A stretch of DNA of 64,000 bases from NCBI GenBank assembly GCA_018881555.1, contig JACAXG010000262.1, positions 252,665-316,664 of the forward strand, given 5' to 3'. This document shows, piece after piece, positions 1 to 13,400 of the stretch; positions within the stretch are counted from its first letter, which is position 1, and each line of letters opens with the position of its first letter. The stretch comes from Amblyornis subalaris (taxonomy: Eukaryota; Chordata; Aves; Passeriformes; Ptilonorhynchidae). The position numbers and the translations under genes are program-made. The notes under the pieces were generated by a model. That model did not search any database and had not been told where the DNA came from. It saw nothing but the letters and a program-made list of their open reading frames with translations.

Positions 1-868
1 TCTCAACTAGAAAACTCTGGAAGCTTGCAAAGAGTCTCTTTAGGTGCATGGAACAAGTGTCTGGCTGTGGGACGGCTTCAGCAGGTAGTGTCTGTCCCCA
101 GCACAAGAACAGAGCTGTTCTCTACTGTCTTATCCCTTTGAGCTTCGATAGGTATTTCACTAACAGTTTATGGAATTCTGCTGTCCTTGCCGTGGTGGGG
201 TGGGACAGGCTCTCTGGAACACACCACCTGTACCACTACAAATGCTATTGCAGTGCTTAGGGACCAACTTCAAAGGGACTTTCTGGCCTGCTTTAAAACG
301 GTCACTTAATGCACTTTAATACATGGAAAGGGCACAACTGGGCTTTTTTTTAATAATAAAAACATTTCTGTGCGTAGTGTCCAACAACTGAAGCATCCTA
401 AACTGAGTGCAATGTGAATTTCTGTCTCAAACCTGCCTGTGATCAGTTGAGGAGTCCCTGCACAACTGGAATGGTGCCCGTTGCTGGACCACGTGTATTT
501 TAGTGCTTTCCCAGGAGCTGTGCCGGCTGCCAGGTCTCTGCAGAAGACAAGTGAACACTTTGGAGCAGCCTGCAGGGCATTACTTCTGCATTTCATACGC
601 ATTTGAAGTGGAGTTTTCTGTTTGTTTTGTTTTTGTTGTCATTTCTTTTTTTACTTGGAGTTCTTCATCATCATTTTAAACTTCAGATAAGATTTTTAAG
701 GCCTTTTGACAACTCTGAAATCCTACTTGTATCAAGCTGCCATAAATTTTTCCTTACAGCTGTGAAATTGTGCTGCATTGCAAAAATCTCTGGAATCAGT
801 GACACTTTCCGATTGCCAGTGTTGAAGATTAGAACACTTTTAAACTTGACTTCATTTATTTTACAAAT

Positions 869-874
869 AATAAA
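869..874 (+). promoter_or_regulatory. Poly(A) signal AATAAA (upstream gene, proximal)
   Basis: Canonical AATAAA hexamer in an AT-rich stretch. It could be an alternative cleavage signal of the gene that ends here. Confidence 0.4.
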
Positions 875-1014
875 ATCTTGAATGGGGGGAAGGAGGAGGC
901 CCTTTTTTTATTAGCTTTTATTTGTACTGTATTCTCAAGAGAATTAGATCTTAACAATACTTGAGGTGTAAAATATTCTGCTTTCTTAACAGTTCTGCTA
1001 ATGACAAAACCTTC

Positions 1015-1020
1015 AATAAA
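1015..1020 (+). promoter_or_regulatory. Poly(A) signal AATAAA (upstream gene, distal)
   Basis: Canonical AATAAA followed by T-rich sequence. It is the last such hexamer before the CR1 repeat and about 3 kb ahead of CERS5. Confidence 0.45.
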
Positions 1021-1090
1021 ATTCGGTCATTTCCATTAAAACTGAAGTCTGGATTCATCTTGTTTCACAAAGAGGCCATGTTTCAAAAGT

Positions 1091-1707
1091 CATAGAATTG
1101 CCATGGAATCATGGAACGGTTTGGGTTGGAAGGGACCTGAAAACTCATCCCATTCTATCCCCTGCCATGGCAGGGACACCTTCCACTGTCCCAGGTTGCT
1201 CCAAGCCCCATCCAGCCTGTCCTTGGACACTTCCAGGGATGGGGCAGCCACAGCTTCTCTGGGCAATCTGTGCCAGGGCCTCACCAACCACAGGGAGGAA
1301 TTTTTTCCCAATATCCCATCTAAACCTGTCCTCTGGCAGTTTAAAGCCATTCCCCCTTGTCCTGGCACTCCAGGCCCTTGTAAATAGTCTCTCTCCACCT
1401 TTCCTGCAGCTTCTTCAGGTACTGGAAGGCCACAATTAGATCACCCTGGAGCCTCCCTTCTCCAGGCTGAACAATCCCAATTCTCCCAGCCTTTCCTCAC
1501 AGCAGAGCTGCTCCATCTCTCTGATCATCCTGAGCCTCCTCTGGGACTGGCTCCAGCAGCTCCACAACCTCCCTGTGCTGGGACCCCCGGGCTGGAGGCA
1601 GCTCTGCAGGTGGGGTCTCACCTGAGTGGGGCACAGGGGCAGAACCCCCCCTCCCCTGCTGCCCACGCTGGGGGCTCAGCCCAGGCTCGGGGGGTTCCTT
1701 GGGCATG
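1091..1707 (-). mobile_element. CR1 LINE fragment, minus orientation
   Basis: Begins with the reverse complement of the CR1 3' tail (imperfect tail octamer, then GGTTGGAAGGGACC) and continues for about 600 bp into the body of the element. Open frames here are remnants, not genes. Confidence 0.9.
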
Positions 1708-3300
1708 TTCAGCTCTCCCCCACCTTCTAAAATCCTAAATCCTTCTCTCTAGGGCTGCTCTCCATCAATAAAAATCGAGGGAAAAGAAGGACGAATTCCC
1801 GGTGTTCCTACTGGAAGGCAGCCCGGGATGGCTCTAGTGCCCCACTAGGTGACACTGTGTGTCCGTGGTTTCCTGGTTGACTCAAATGGGCAGTTGCTGC
1901 TCTCAAATTGAAGGGCGTGTGGAAGAGGGATTAGAACAGGACTGGCAAAAGGAATAAGGACATGCAGAGATTTTTCACTTCCATTTCTGGCTCCAGGTGG
2001 CTCTCGAGGGCAGCTCAGGACAGCTGAGAGTTTTTTTCGCCCTTCCTATCAGCTGCTTTTTATTGCAGTTATTGTCACTTCAGCCTGAGATGGGTCTGGT
2101 TGGGATAGAGGGGAGTAAGAAGAAATGAGGTGAAAGTCCTGCAGCAGCGTGAGGAAATGCTCATGTGATGACATGGATATTGGGAAGGAGAAGGGAAAAG
2201 CAAGCCTGCTGCCTAGCTAGAATGCATTAGCAATTCCACAACCTACTGCTCATTTTCCTTTCTTTTCAACAGAGAAGTAAGACTTGATTTGTACAGGCAG
2301 CGGGAAAACTAAACAAGCTGATGTGCAAACCCAAGCTCCTTCCCGCACCTTTCTCTCTTCCTAACAAAATCCATTTAGTATCAGATTTCCTGAAATTGCT
2401 AAGCAACTGGAGATCTCACTGACTGGAAATTGTGCTATTTGAAAAGGGAGGGAAGACTATTTGTTGTGGACTTGGATTTATGGAATATGCCAATCGCTTG
2501 TTTCTTAGGAAACGCAATTGACTTTTACAGTGCCTTCCCGGTTACGTGATACTGAAGCAATACTGGCCGCACTTATGGAAGACTTTAATCAGCAAATCAT
2601 TAACTCCAGTTAAATCTGAGTCTCTGACAGACAGGGACCCTCACCTGGTCATTCAGACCAGCTGAACATCTTCAAGGAGAAGTTAGGACAAGGGGTTCTT
2701 CTAAATACAATCATTGATTAAAAAAAAAAAAAGTGAACAGATCATAAATTACTCTATCCTTGAATCTATTAGTTATCATAGTATTTGAGTGTTTAATGGG
2801 CCATTTAATTTGTTCTCCACTGGACAGGTGCCAGAAGAGCCATTACACAGAGGATGGCTCATTTGCTGCCCTGTTGAGGTAGTTAATACTGAACCACCTT
2901 TGTGGAGAGGTTGACAACCTCATTTTAAGCTATAAGGAATATCTTAACCTTTGTCAACCAGTTTTATTTCACTGTCTGTAAGTGTTAAACCACATCGCTG
3001 TTAACGCTGGAAAAACTAACCTATGGTAACTTGCCATAAGCTCTTCACGTGGGAGACTGCTCTGCCCTGCTGCAGCTCTGGGCCTTCCCTGCAGAGCTGA
3101 CAGGGGCTGAGAGCCTGCATGGAATTAGGTAAATGGTAAATGATGGAGAGCGGCTTTGCAGCTCATCTGCCAGCTGAGTCTGGCTTTGTAACTGTCCCTC
3201 GGTGTTTTATGTGACTCTGTGGTCCTGTGATTCTGTCACCGCAGATTCTGTCACTTTTCTGCGCCTCTGTTTTCTGTCTCTGGTTCTCTTTCCTCAGGCA
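1708..3300. other. Intergenic, no gene seen
   Basis: Low-GC sequence between the upstream gene tail and the CERS5 CpG promoter. It contains a short poly-A run near 2720-2731 and no recognisable exon, RNA gene or complete repeat. Confidence 0.6.
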
Positions 3301-4420
3301 GCGCTGAAGCGATGGCGGGACCGGGCGCGCGCTTCTCCCTCGCGGGTCCGCGCGCGCCGTACGGGCGGGAACGCGAGGGCGCGTCACTGCGCATGCTCCG
3401 AGCTAACGGTCCGGGAGGGGGCCCGGCGGAGCCCCGCCCACAGAACCGCGTACACGCCATGGCCGCGGGGCGAGGCGGGGCTGGAGATTGGCCCCGGCCC
3501 CGTGACCGACGGCCCCAGTGCGGGGAGCGAGGAGCTGTGGCGGTGCGGGGCAGGACCTCGTGTTGGCCTCGTTTGGTGGCTGTGGCGACCGCCAGAACTG
3601 CGGCCGCCGGGGGGGGGGGGGGGGGGGGAGAGGCGGCAAGGGGCGTGGTCTCGTCCCAGCACACCGCCTCCTGGGGCTGTGGCGGTCGCCCGCGCCATGG
3701 CGGGCGGGAGGGGCGGTGTTGAGGATGAGGGGTGTGTTCTACTACAACACCGTTCCTGTGGACTGTGGTGGGCGAGGCAATATGGGGCGCGGCGATGCAA
3801 AAGACAGGCGTGGTCTATTACGACCCCTCCGCGTACGGGCCGTGGCGGCGAGAGAGGCGCGGCCTGTCCCAGCCCCGCCCCGCCATGTCGGTGGCTGCCG
3901 CCAGTGCGGCGGCGGGGAGAGTGCGGGGTCGGTACTAAGGCGAGAGGGGCGCGGTCTCTCCAGGACCCGCCTTCGCGGGGATCGCCGCTGCCTCCCGATT
4001 CGTTCTCGCCGTGAGGGGCGGGACGAGGGGAGGCGGGGCTGGCGCTCGGCCGCGCCCCTTCGTGTCTGTGGCGGCCGCCCGAGCGCGGCGGCGGGAGCGG
4101 AAGATGGCGGCGGCCGCGGCGGCGGCGCTGCGGGCCTGGTTCTGGAACGAGCGGTTCTGGCTCCCGCACAACGTGACATGGGCGGACCTGGCCGGCGAGC
4201 CGGGCCCGCCGGGCAGCGGGCTGCAGTACCCGCGGGCCGCTCACGTCCTCTCTGCCTTCCCGCTGGCGCTCGGCATCTTCGCCGTGCGGCTGCTCTTCGA
4301 GAGGTGAGCGCGGGGCCGCCCCCGGGGCGGCGGGGCCGGGAGGCGCCGGGGTCTGTGAGCACCGGGCCAGGCCGGGGGGCGGCTCGGCGGGGGCTCTCCC
4401 TCACTCTTCGGGGCCTCGGC
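3300..4420 (+). promoter_or_regulatory. CERS5: CERS5 CpG-island promoter with degenerate GC-box repeats
   Basis: Abrupt rise in GC and CpG from about 3300, extending past the start codon into intron 1. Inside are at least five diverged copies of a roughly 50-bp module opening with GGGGCGTGGTC-like GC/CACCC boxes, near 3640, 3806, 3855, 3945 and 4031. A 20-base G run lies at 3609-3628. No TATA box is evident, as expected for a housekeeping promoter. The transcription start is not placed; the 5' UTR probably begins within the last 200 bp before 4104. Confidence 0.75.
3609..3628 (+). repeat. Poly-G run
   Basis: Twenty consecutive G residues in the CERS5 promoter. This is a likely length polymorphism, a sequencing-error hotspot and a potential G-quadruplex former. 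Confidence 0.9.
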
Positions 4421-7400
4421 GAGGCCCTTCGTGCGTGGAACGGGAACATTGTGTAATCCCGAGAACCTGTCGCGGGACTCGCGTCTGTCGCGACATGGAC
4501 AAGCCCATGGGGCTCCACTGCCCTGGGTCTGGATGCCGAGAGGCCCCTCCAGGCTGGCGGTACTGCGGTAGTGCAAGGAAAATCTCATGTTTTATATAGG
4601 AATTCACTTTTATTCCTGCTCCTGCCCAGGAGAACCTCGCTGGGGTGACGGACAGAGCTGGCGGCTGCTGCTCCTCCGCGCTTGGCTTCCTTGTGTGCTT
4701 TATTGTACTTTCCCTGAGTTCCTGGATGAGGAAATAGGGCTCGTTCACATGGCCCGGTGTATTATTAAACACTTTGTGGCTTCCCTTCGTCTCAGGCACG
4801 ATGGATGTGAGTGCANATCGTCATCTCTGCCCATAAACAGGTGTAATACGGGATTCCTCATTTACCTGAGCATCCATAAACACGTGAACTCAGCCCTGGG
4901 GCAGAGGTTGATCCCTGTGTGGTATGGATCTCTCACAGCAACACACAGTGTGTGGGTGGCAGAGACACTAATTAGCAAAGCAGCTTAATTAGGAGAGACG
5001 TTAGGTGAAGCGGACTAAGACACCCTGTATTCCTGTTCAGGTGGTTCATTAAACATTGATTTAATCTTAAATTTCTGCCTTGAAAAAGGGCAGAAGTTGG
5101 CCAGGTTGGATGGGCTTGGAGCAACCTGGGTTAGTGGAAAGTGTCGCTACCCGTAGCAAGGGGTGGGACTGGATGAGCTTTAAGGTCCTTTCCAACCCAA
5201 ACCATTTCATGATTCNGTAAGTATTAATTTCTAAGCATGAAAAGGGCTGCAGGACTAAAGTGAGTGGGAATTGAGTTGGGTTTTTTCTGTGGGTTTTCCT
5301 TAAGAAGTGTGAATTTTCCTGAGATTTCAGAAATTAAGAAGAGGTGGTTGGGATGAGGTAAGAAGATGGCAAATATGGAGGAAAATGAAGCAGATCAGCA
5401 GAGAGGAGAGAAACTTGAGAGGCTCTTTTTTTCTCCATCTTATGTTTCTGCCCTTAGGAAAAAAAGGCTTCAGAAAACCAGTGCAGATGGCCCAGGAACA
5501 CACGTGGCACTGCCAAAATCCCACCTCAGCTTGGTGTGCTGCAGGTCCTGGCCAAACATTGGTACTTGCCAGGAGATAAGGAAAGGANGTTGTGAGACAC
5601 AGTGATACCCCTGGAAAGGATATTATAGGGAGATCCGCTTGCTTTTCAAGCCTTAGTCCAGGTGTCAGTCTGGTAAAGAGGTGCAGAATGTTCTCTTTTC
5701 CGTGGAGTTGTTAGGGAGATGCAGTGCATCCTACCACACCTGGTGGCACGGTCCTCCAGGCAGCGTTTACTTTGTCCTAATAATGTCTCCCTCCTTTATG
5801 AAATTTCTTTTGTGGTGTTAATTTAGGGTGGAGTTAAATGAGAGATTAACTCCTGAGCCTGCAGAGCAAAACCCAGAGCCCGAAGTCTGGCTCCTGAGGG
5901 GGTTGTTCCTGATCTCGGCTGTATCTCGGTGGTATCCCAAAGTGAAAGCAGATTGGGACAGAACATCCCAGGCAGTTTCTAGTGTGTTTATTTTAGAAGT
6001 CCATATCTTTGAATAAACTCCTTTCTGTTTCCTCCAGCCACTTTGAACATGTCGTGAAAGTTCAGCTTGTCTCAATAAACTCCTGTGGTGCATTTATCCC
6101 AATTCAGGCTTTGATTGTGTCAGATGTCTTCCTTGACACACATTTGGCAGTTGGACTTGGTGACTCAGACTTTGAATTACACACTCGTGCAGCTCTTTTG
6201 GTTTAGCTGCTGCTTTTCTCTCTCCTTTTGTAGCTCCTCAGTGGGAGGAAGTGCTTTGTGCCACAACACTTGTAACACTGACACATTTCTGTTAGTGAAT
6301 TCCCCTGAAAAATCACCTTTTGCATCATGATACTGACAAAATAAGCATTAATTTATCTGTCTGTGGGCAGTTTGTGACTGTAGGGATGAGGCAGGACTTG
6401 TAGGGAAAGGTAAAGACAGTGTCAGGGTGAGGATTTTTGTCCAGTCAGCAAAAAGAAGGACTTCTGCTCATAAATTTGGGGTTATATTTTTTACCCTTGG
6501 TTATCCTTTTTATTATTTCTCCTTGCACATCTTGTCCCACTGCAGGCATGAAAAAAAAAATCTCAGGTATCTGCAAAAACCTGGACGTTATATGTTTCTA
6601 GTTGCACTGGAATGCTCTTTGGTGCCAGATGTGGGTGTTACTGCACGGGTCTGAGGAAGGATCTGCAGCTTGTGCTCCAGCTGGGGAGGGGGAAGAAAAG
6701 GGGGTTTTAGATGTTACTTCTTCAGGTCTATTGTACAATGAGGTGGTTAAATCTTAACACAGCAAAATTGAGAGATTATGGAAATACAAACTCAAAGAGT
6801 GAATATTTAATAAATCTCACTTTGGAGATTGTTCTTCCTTTCAGGGCTGTAGTAGGGAGTCACCAGCCAAACTGGAATGTTCCATAAAGAAAGATTCTGC
6901 CTTTTTGTGAATCACAACATGCCTGAGAACATATGATTCTGTGGACTTGAAAATTGGTGTTGGTTTTAAAATCAGTCTGTGTTAACAACTAGTGTGAAAA
7001 AGGTGGCTGGGTAGGCTCAGGTGTGAGCTGATCCCTGTTGATAAAGGTTTAATAGAAGTGTTTGTGTGATGATAATTTGTTGCTGGAAGGTGTGGCAGTA
7101 AGTTGACCTTGGGTATGGTTTGCTGCCGTTAAGATTGCCGTGGAATCATAAAATCATTTAGATTAAAAGGCACCTTTCAAGGCCATCTTGTCGAGTCCTC
7201 TCCTCAAAGCAAGGCCAATGTTCAGGCAAGTCAGGTCACCCATGGTCTTCTGCTGTTCGGTTTGAATATCCCTGAGAATGGAAATTCTACTGTCTGGGCA
7301 GTATTTTTTCCTATTTTGGGTGCTGTGCAGAACTTTGTTGCTGTGGGATCCAGTGGACAACACATCTGAAAACCTGCTCTGGGACCAAACATTTGAAGTG

Positions 7401-10400
7401 CCACAGCAGTTTTAAGTGTGAGTTTGCCTTGGTGGACATGTAAATAGCAGGTCAGCTTGGGATTTTCCTGACTGAGCACAGGACTGACCATTCACTTCAT
7501 ACTCTACCTGCAACTGGTCCAAGCAGTTCAGCATGGCTGTGGAGTGGACTCAGGAGCGTGAGCCGGCCACGCCCAGCCAGGAGAATCCCTCTTTCCCCAG
7601 GGAATCGCCTTTTCCCAGGAGAATCCCCCTCCGGCCGGGACCCCCACGGGCGGCCATGTGTCACTTGCACGGAGCTTGAGGAGTTTGAGAAGCTCCGCTG
7701 CGACTGGGTCAGACTTCCTTAAAAGTGAAGAAATCCGTGCCATCCTTTTTCCTTCCCGTTTCTGTGACTGGGACCACCTCCTGCTTCCAGTGTCTGTCTG
7801 TGTTGGTGTCTGGCTGTTTAAGTGCCCCTGCAAATGTCTGTGGGTCTGGGTTGCTCTTTGTCACCAGGTGCTTGAGCCCTGAGCTGTGTCCATAGCCTGT
7901 GCCTTCCTCTTCATTTTTATTTTCCCCCCCTCCTGATTTCTGGAAACATCCGTATTTTTCCCGAAGCCTTCCAGCAAGGACCAGTTTCCTGTAAAGTTTT
8001 GAGTTTTGTTTCCCTTTTTCCTTTCATTTTCCAGTCTTTTTTTTATTTTCCTGAGGAGAATCTCTTTCTTCTTTCCCTCGTGCTTCAGGTTTTGCCTTCT
8101 ACAATAATGCCCAAGCTTTGAATGGATCACTGTGAGCTTTCCTAATCATTCCATCTTCTCTTTACTTGTTTTTAAACCAGAAGAAGACCATAATGAATAG
8201 TAAATTAATGGAGTTAATCTGCTGTAGGTGACCTTGTCTTGGCAGAGCCTTGGAGTAGATGATTTCCAGAGGTCCCTTTCAACCCCAATTATTCCATGAT
8301 TCTGTGAATGTGCAGATTATTTTTTTAGGTTTCCTCTCTGACGTGAGGTAACCACTCAAACTGAGCATCTTCCGGCCAGGTTTGGTGGGGTCTTTTTCAT
8401 TTATAGAGCTGTTAAGCACTGTGTCCCAGAAAATGAAATGAAATAAAACTTCGTAATCTTGTAATTGCACATGTGAACTTCTGTGCTGTAATTGTGGNAT
8501 ATCCTGTAGGAAGGCAGAGTATAAAGATATTTAATACTTTATATTTTGTACATTTTTGTGGGGGTCTTGCCAAATGTTTCATAACATTAGGACATGATTT
8601 CTGGCTGGTGGTCTGGATGATGGCGGAAACTGAGAGCCTTTGGAGCCAAGCTCAAAGGAAATCACTTCTTCCTTTTTTATTTTTTAATTTTTTTTTTTGA
8701 AGCTTTGAGTGTTGAAATGAAGTTTAGCATGTCCAGAGATGGGAACGGAGGTGGGAAGGGTCTGGAGCCCAAGGAGAGGCTGAGGGAGCTGGAGGTGCTC
8801 AGCCTGGAGAAAAGGAGGCTCGGGGGGACCTTCTGGCTTTCCACAACTCCCTGACAGGAGGTTCAGGTTGGACATCAGGAGGAATTTCTCCATGGAAAGG
8901 GTGGTCAGGCATTGGAAGGGGCTGCCCAGGGAAGTGGTGGAGTCCCCATCCCTGGAGGTGTCCAAGGAAGGACTGGATGTGGCACTCAGGGCTCTGGGCT
9001 GGTGACAAGGTAGAGATGGGTCATAGGTTGGACTCGATGATCCTGGAGGGATTTTCCAGCCTCAGGGATTCTGNGAAGAGACATATGAAGAACTGGGGCA
9101 GACAGTGAGACCTGGGCCCACAGTGTCTATCACTTGTTTAGTGTTTTCTGGGAGCTGGGTGTTCCTCTGGGATCAGTCACAAGCTGATCTGTAATTCCTC
9201 AAGGGAAATCCCCACCTCCTGGGACTGTTCTTAAACACAGCCACAGATATTTGTTCCTGAAGCAGTAAATGAGTATTCCCAAGAATAATTACTGTTGGAA
9301 CTCTTAGAGCCACGATTCCTCTGAATAGTAATCTTTCCTTTTAAACACAAGGAGAAGTAATGATTGTGGTTGGAAAAAGCAGCNTTTTCTGCTTGGTGGC
9401 ACTGTGAGGTTCCTAAATTGAATAAATATGTGTAATTTTGGTTTATCTCTCTCTGAAACAATCTCTCTTTGAAAGAAAAATGGATTTAATGATACAAATG
9501 TTGAGTCCTTTTCAAAATTGGTTTGAGAAACAGGTTCTTTCTCAAAATAACTGATTAAAAAATACTAAATATTTCTCCTTTATCTGCCCCTTTTGCCCAC
9601 CAACAGGAGAGGAACAATTCACATGTCAGGTAACGCAGACATTTCCCTTGGAACCCTGAGCCCGTTTTGACACAAACGTGCAAATTTGGAATGTGTTTAT
9701 ATTCGTTTTAGTTGCAAACCCAGGCTTGTTTCCAGAGTCTGTGCTATAAAATCCAGGAAGAGTTAAATCAGCTTTTGGAAAACACAGAGCACACAGGATG
9801 GATGAGATCCTGAGATCAGGGATCTTTCAGGCTGGGGGACTTGCGTCTTCGTCTCTGTCCTGAAGGAAACAAGCCACTTTATTTTTCCCAAAGACAAAGA
9901 AAACCAACCAAACAAACAAAACCCCAAAAAGTGTCTTTTGGGAGCTGTGTCACTTAAACTTCCCTTTTTTCTGAGCTATGTGACACAAAGGCCTATTTTG
10001 GAAACAAGATACTTTGTTTTAGGGCTTCATCTCCAGCATTTCTGTCCACAGCAGACTGCTATCAGTCTATTGTTTTATTTCTGAGGAATGAGAATCCCCC
10101 TGGGGAGCACATTCGGATCTTTACAGGCCAAGGGCATTAAGATTGAATTTTTCATTCTGATGTGCACAGGACGTGCTGTCTGCAGTTACCATGTGGACTA
10201 ATAAAAGAAATTTCTTCACCTGGGAAGTTTCTTTAGGCAAAACGAGTGGAGATTTCAAAAGCTTTTTCACCAGGTTTTGCAGTTGGTGACAAATCCAGGT
10301 CCTTGTGATTCAGGCAGAGGAGGGAAGTAAATACCTTGTTTTAATCCAGCTCTTTCTGGGGAATTCTTGCAGGTTTATTGCCAAGCCATGTGCCATAAAC

Positions 10401-13400
10401 CTTGGCATTCAGGACAGTGGACCTCACAGAGCCCAGCCCAATGCAATTTTAGAGAAAGTGTTTACATCCATCACTAAGGTGAGTCACACTTCAAATTTGG
10501 GGAATGGAGGCCTGGAAGTATCACGGGGGGGCTTTTTGCTTCCACTTTTCTGGTTTGAGATGCACATTTCACACTGCATCCACGAGTGGGCTCGTTCTGG
10601 TTTTACTTTGCCTTTGGCNTGTCTTTCTGGTAGCAAAGTAAATTCCCTTTATGGCTGAGCCATGGTTTTGTGCGCAGAAAAATCTTCTTTTGCATACAAA
10701 TGTTGCCCTTATAGACAGGTCTCTGCGTCTTCCTTTAGTTCCCTGCCTTCGGTCCAAGGTGGGGATTCTTGGTTTAACAAGAGATTTCCCAGAATCTTCC
10801 ACTTTGATTGGGAAAATGTGCCTCTTCTCTTCAAACTCAGTTCGTTTTCTGATTTTATGGGTTTCATTGTGAATGTCTTCCTCTTATTTTTGCCATTGTC
10901 TGTGGAACTGGAGAGCAGCTGTCAGTGGAGGTGGGTTATTCAGGGAACTGTTCAGGCAATGAAGTGTGTCCTGGTGAAGGGCAGGACATTTAATGGTGGC
11001 AGGAGGTGTTTCTTTGGGTTGTTTCCTGGCCTTTCTTTCCCTTAAGCTCACAGGGCTACACCACTACAGAACTACAGAATCCCACTGTATTTTATTCAGT
11101 ATTGAATAAGTGCAATAGATTTTCATTAAAGGTAACTAAATGGAAGGTTTTCTGTTGAGATTTGGTGATGCTGAACCTCATCGACTGGAGCAGATAAAGG
11201 GAAATTCTATAAAAACCTCACTAAAACTCACCTTGTGGGAACATTAAAGTTTTGAGGCATTTGGAACGACATAACTGAAAAATCCCCAGGATCTGATGCT
11301 TTTTGTGGGGAGGACTTCAATGTAGGGGGATGTCCTTGAAATTAATGTTTAGAAAACCCAGGAGGTCACAGGCTGTGCAGAATTTATCTGGCTTGGGAAA
11401 CCTTTAACTGTCCCAGAGTGCTGTGGCTGCTGCTGGGTTTGGAGAGTCACGCTGGGGGTGGCCCTGGTGCAGGGGAAGGATTTCACTGCTGCTCTGAGCT
11501 GGGAGCTCTGAATTCCCCTTGGACGCAGCTGCTTTCCCAGTGCCCCAACCATTAAATCCCAGGAAAGTGCTGAGACATCTGGTGTGCTGGAGTGACAGAA
11601 CAGTCGTGAGCTCAATGCCGAAAATCAAATCACTCTGATTTTGCTTTTCAGCTGGACAGATGGATGACTGTATTAAATCAGTGTTCTGCATAGTTTTGGG
11701 GGTTTGTCTGTAACTCAAGTAGTAAAATATGTTTATCATCTTTCAGTGGTAGAGCTCCCTGGCAGAACTTGTTAAAGGACACTGGTCTGAATTATCTCAC
11801 TCCTGGGAGCTTGTAGAGGGAGTTGCCAGGATTGGTTCACTTTGATAAACCCATTTGTGTTCATTCAGACAAACTCTCAGTAGAGTTCCCAGCTGGAGAA
11901 CAAGAACATGTTATTTATCATAGAAATATTTCAGTCTTCAAATATATTCTCATTTACAAACTTTGATAACAGAAATAACACGATTTCTACAATGTCCTTT
12001 TGGAATATACAGATATCTACAACTCTTACATTAAAGTTTCCCTATACTTGCTGTGAGCAGCAACCCTTAAACATCTTAAGCTTTGCTCCTTCTGAGCTCT
12101 GGGCTGTTTGAATTGATGTGCAGCTTTAACAGGTAGGACAGGACACTTTAACAGCTCCTCCCCCCAAATTAACACGCAGAACAGTCACATTCTTTGTCTT
12201 AACGTGTTGTCAACTGATGAAATAGGTGAGGAAATGTTCAACCAAAACCATTCTGAGTAATTAAGTAATTAGCGGCTTATGAAGGTTAAACCTGAATGGC
12301 CATTCCTGGCAACGGGTTCCTGCTTCCAGACTCTCTGTGGTCCCTTCTGGGTGTGTTTTTCGTTATCTGTGCATTATTTCTCTCAATAGTGCAGGAGTGA
12401 AAGTAGGTTGAGGAGTGGGAGAAATGACATTTGTTTCGTTTTTCTTCAGTCTCCAGATGGAAAAAGATTGGAAGGCTTGTCCAAGCAGCTGGACTGGGAT
12501 GTCCGAAAGATCCAGCGCTGGTTTCGGCATCGGAGGAACCAGGACAAACCCACCACCCTCACTAAATTTTGTGAGAGCATGTATGTTTGTGCACAGGGGC
12601 TTCACCTTAGAGCTCCAGCTGTGTGCTCTCCTCTAGCTGGGCCTGGGGGCAGCTGCTCCGCCAGACCAGGGCCGAAATCCCTGTACAGGCAAACGAGGGC
12701 AGTTAAAGGAGGTTTTAAAATTCTGAAATATTTTGTGGGTGTGCCTGAGAGACCAGAATGGGGTACAGGAGTCAGTGCCTGAGCACCTTTAGACGCTGGG
12801 CCAGGTCCTTCATGGCGTTTGAGTGTGCATGTGTGTGTGTACGTGTATATGTGTGTGTGTGCGTGTGTGTGCACATGTGTGTTACAGACACTCCTTGGCT
12901 TCCTTTTCTTCTCTGTTCAGTCCATCCTGTGTTCCCTGTTTCCTCCCGAGCTCCTGCAGTCTCCCCTGTAGTGCAGTAGCACCTCAGTATTTTTCCTGAC
13001 TTATTTCTCCTCTGCTGGTTTCTCTCCTTTCAGTAACTTTCAGTTCTTCCCCTCAGTATGGTTTTGTCTACTTAAAGCCGCAAGGTAAGAGGGACAAATA
13101 CATACATTAGGATACCTCTGGATAACAACAGTTTTACTTGTTATCTTGTTGTCTCTTAAAGCATATGAATGATGTGTGTTCACCCTGAATTTCAAACTTG
13201 GCTGTTAATGCAAACTCATGTATGGTGTGAAAACTCTTCCATAGGTTTAACTTACCTGAAATGTTTAGAAATGAGGTGGGTGGAAGCTTTTCAGGTGTCA
13301 GATTTGGGGTTTTTCACAACGATTTCAATTAATTTTACAAATGTTAACCAGAAGCTGCTTCTCTGTCCTAAGCTTATTTTTTGCTTCTTTTTCCAGGTGG

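Larger units (their letters stand above)
1..1020 (+). other. Probable 3' untranslated tail of an upstream plus-strand gene (LIMA1 by synteny)
   Basis: No convincing coding exon is present. The stretch is T-rich and AT-rich like a vertebrate 3' UTR and holds two canonical poly(A) signals, AATAAA at 869-874 and 1015-1020. After the second signal comes a CR1 copy and then ordinary intergenic sequence. In human the gene next to the 5' side of CERS5, in the same orientation, is LIMA1, so this is probably the end of LIMA1. That identity is inferred from gene order only; no LIMA1 protein sequence is in the window. Confidence 0.4.

Noticed and set aside
3202..4014. Long plus-strand frame over the CERS5 promoter, and long frames on the other strand
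   Set aside because: CpG-island composition with repeated GC boxes removes stop codons by chance. No family resemblance or splice support.
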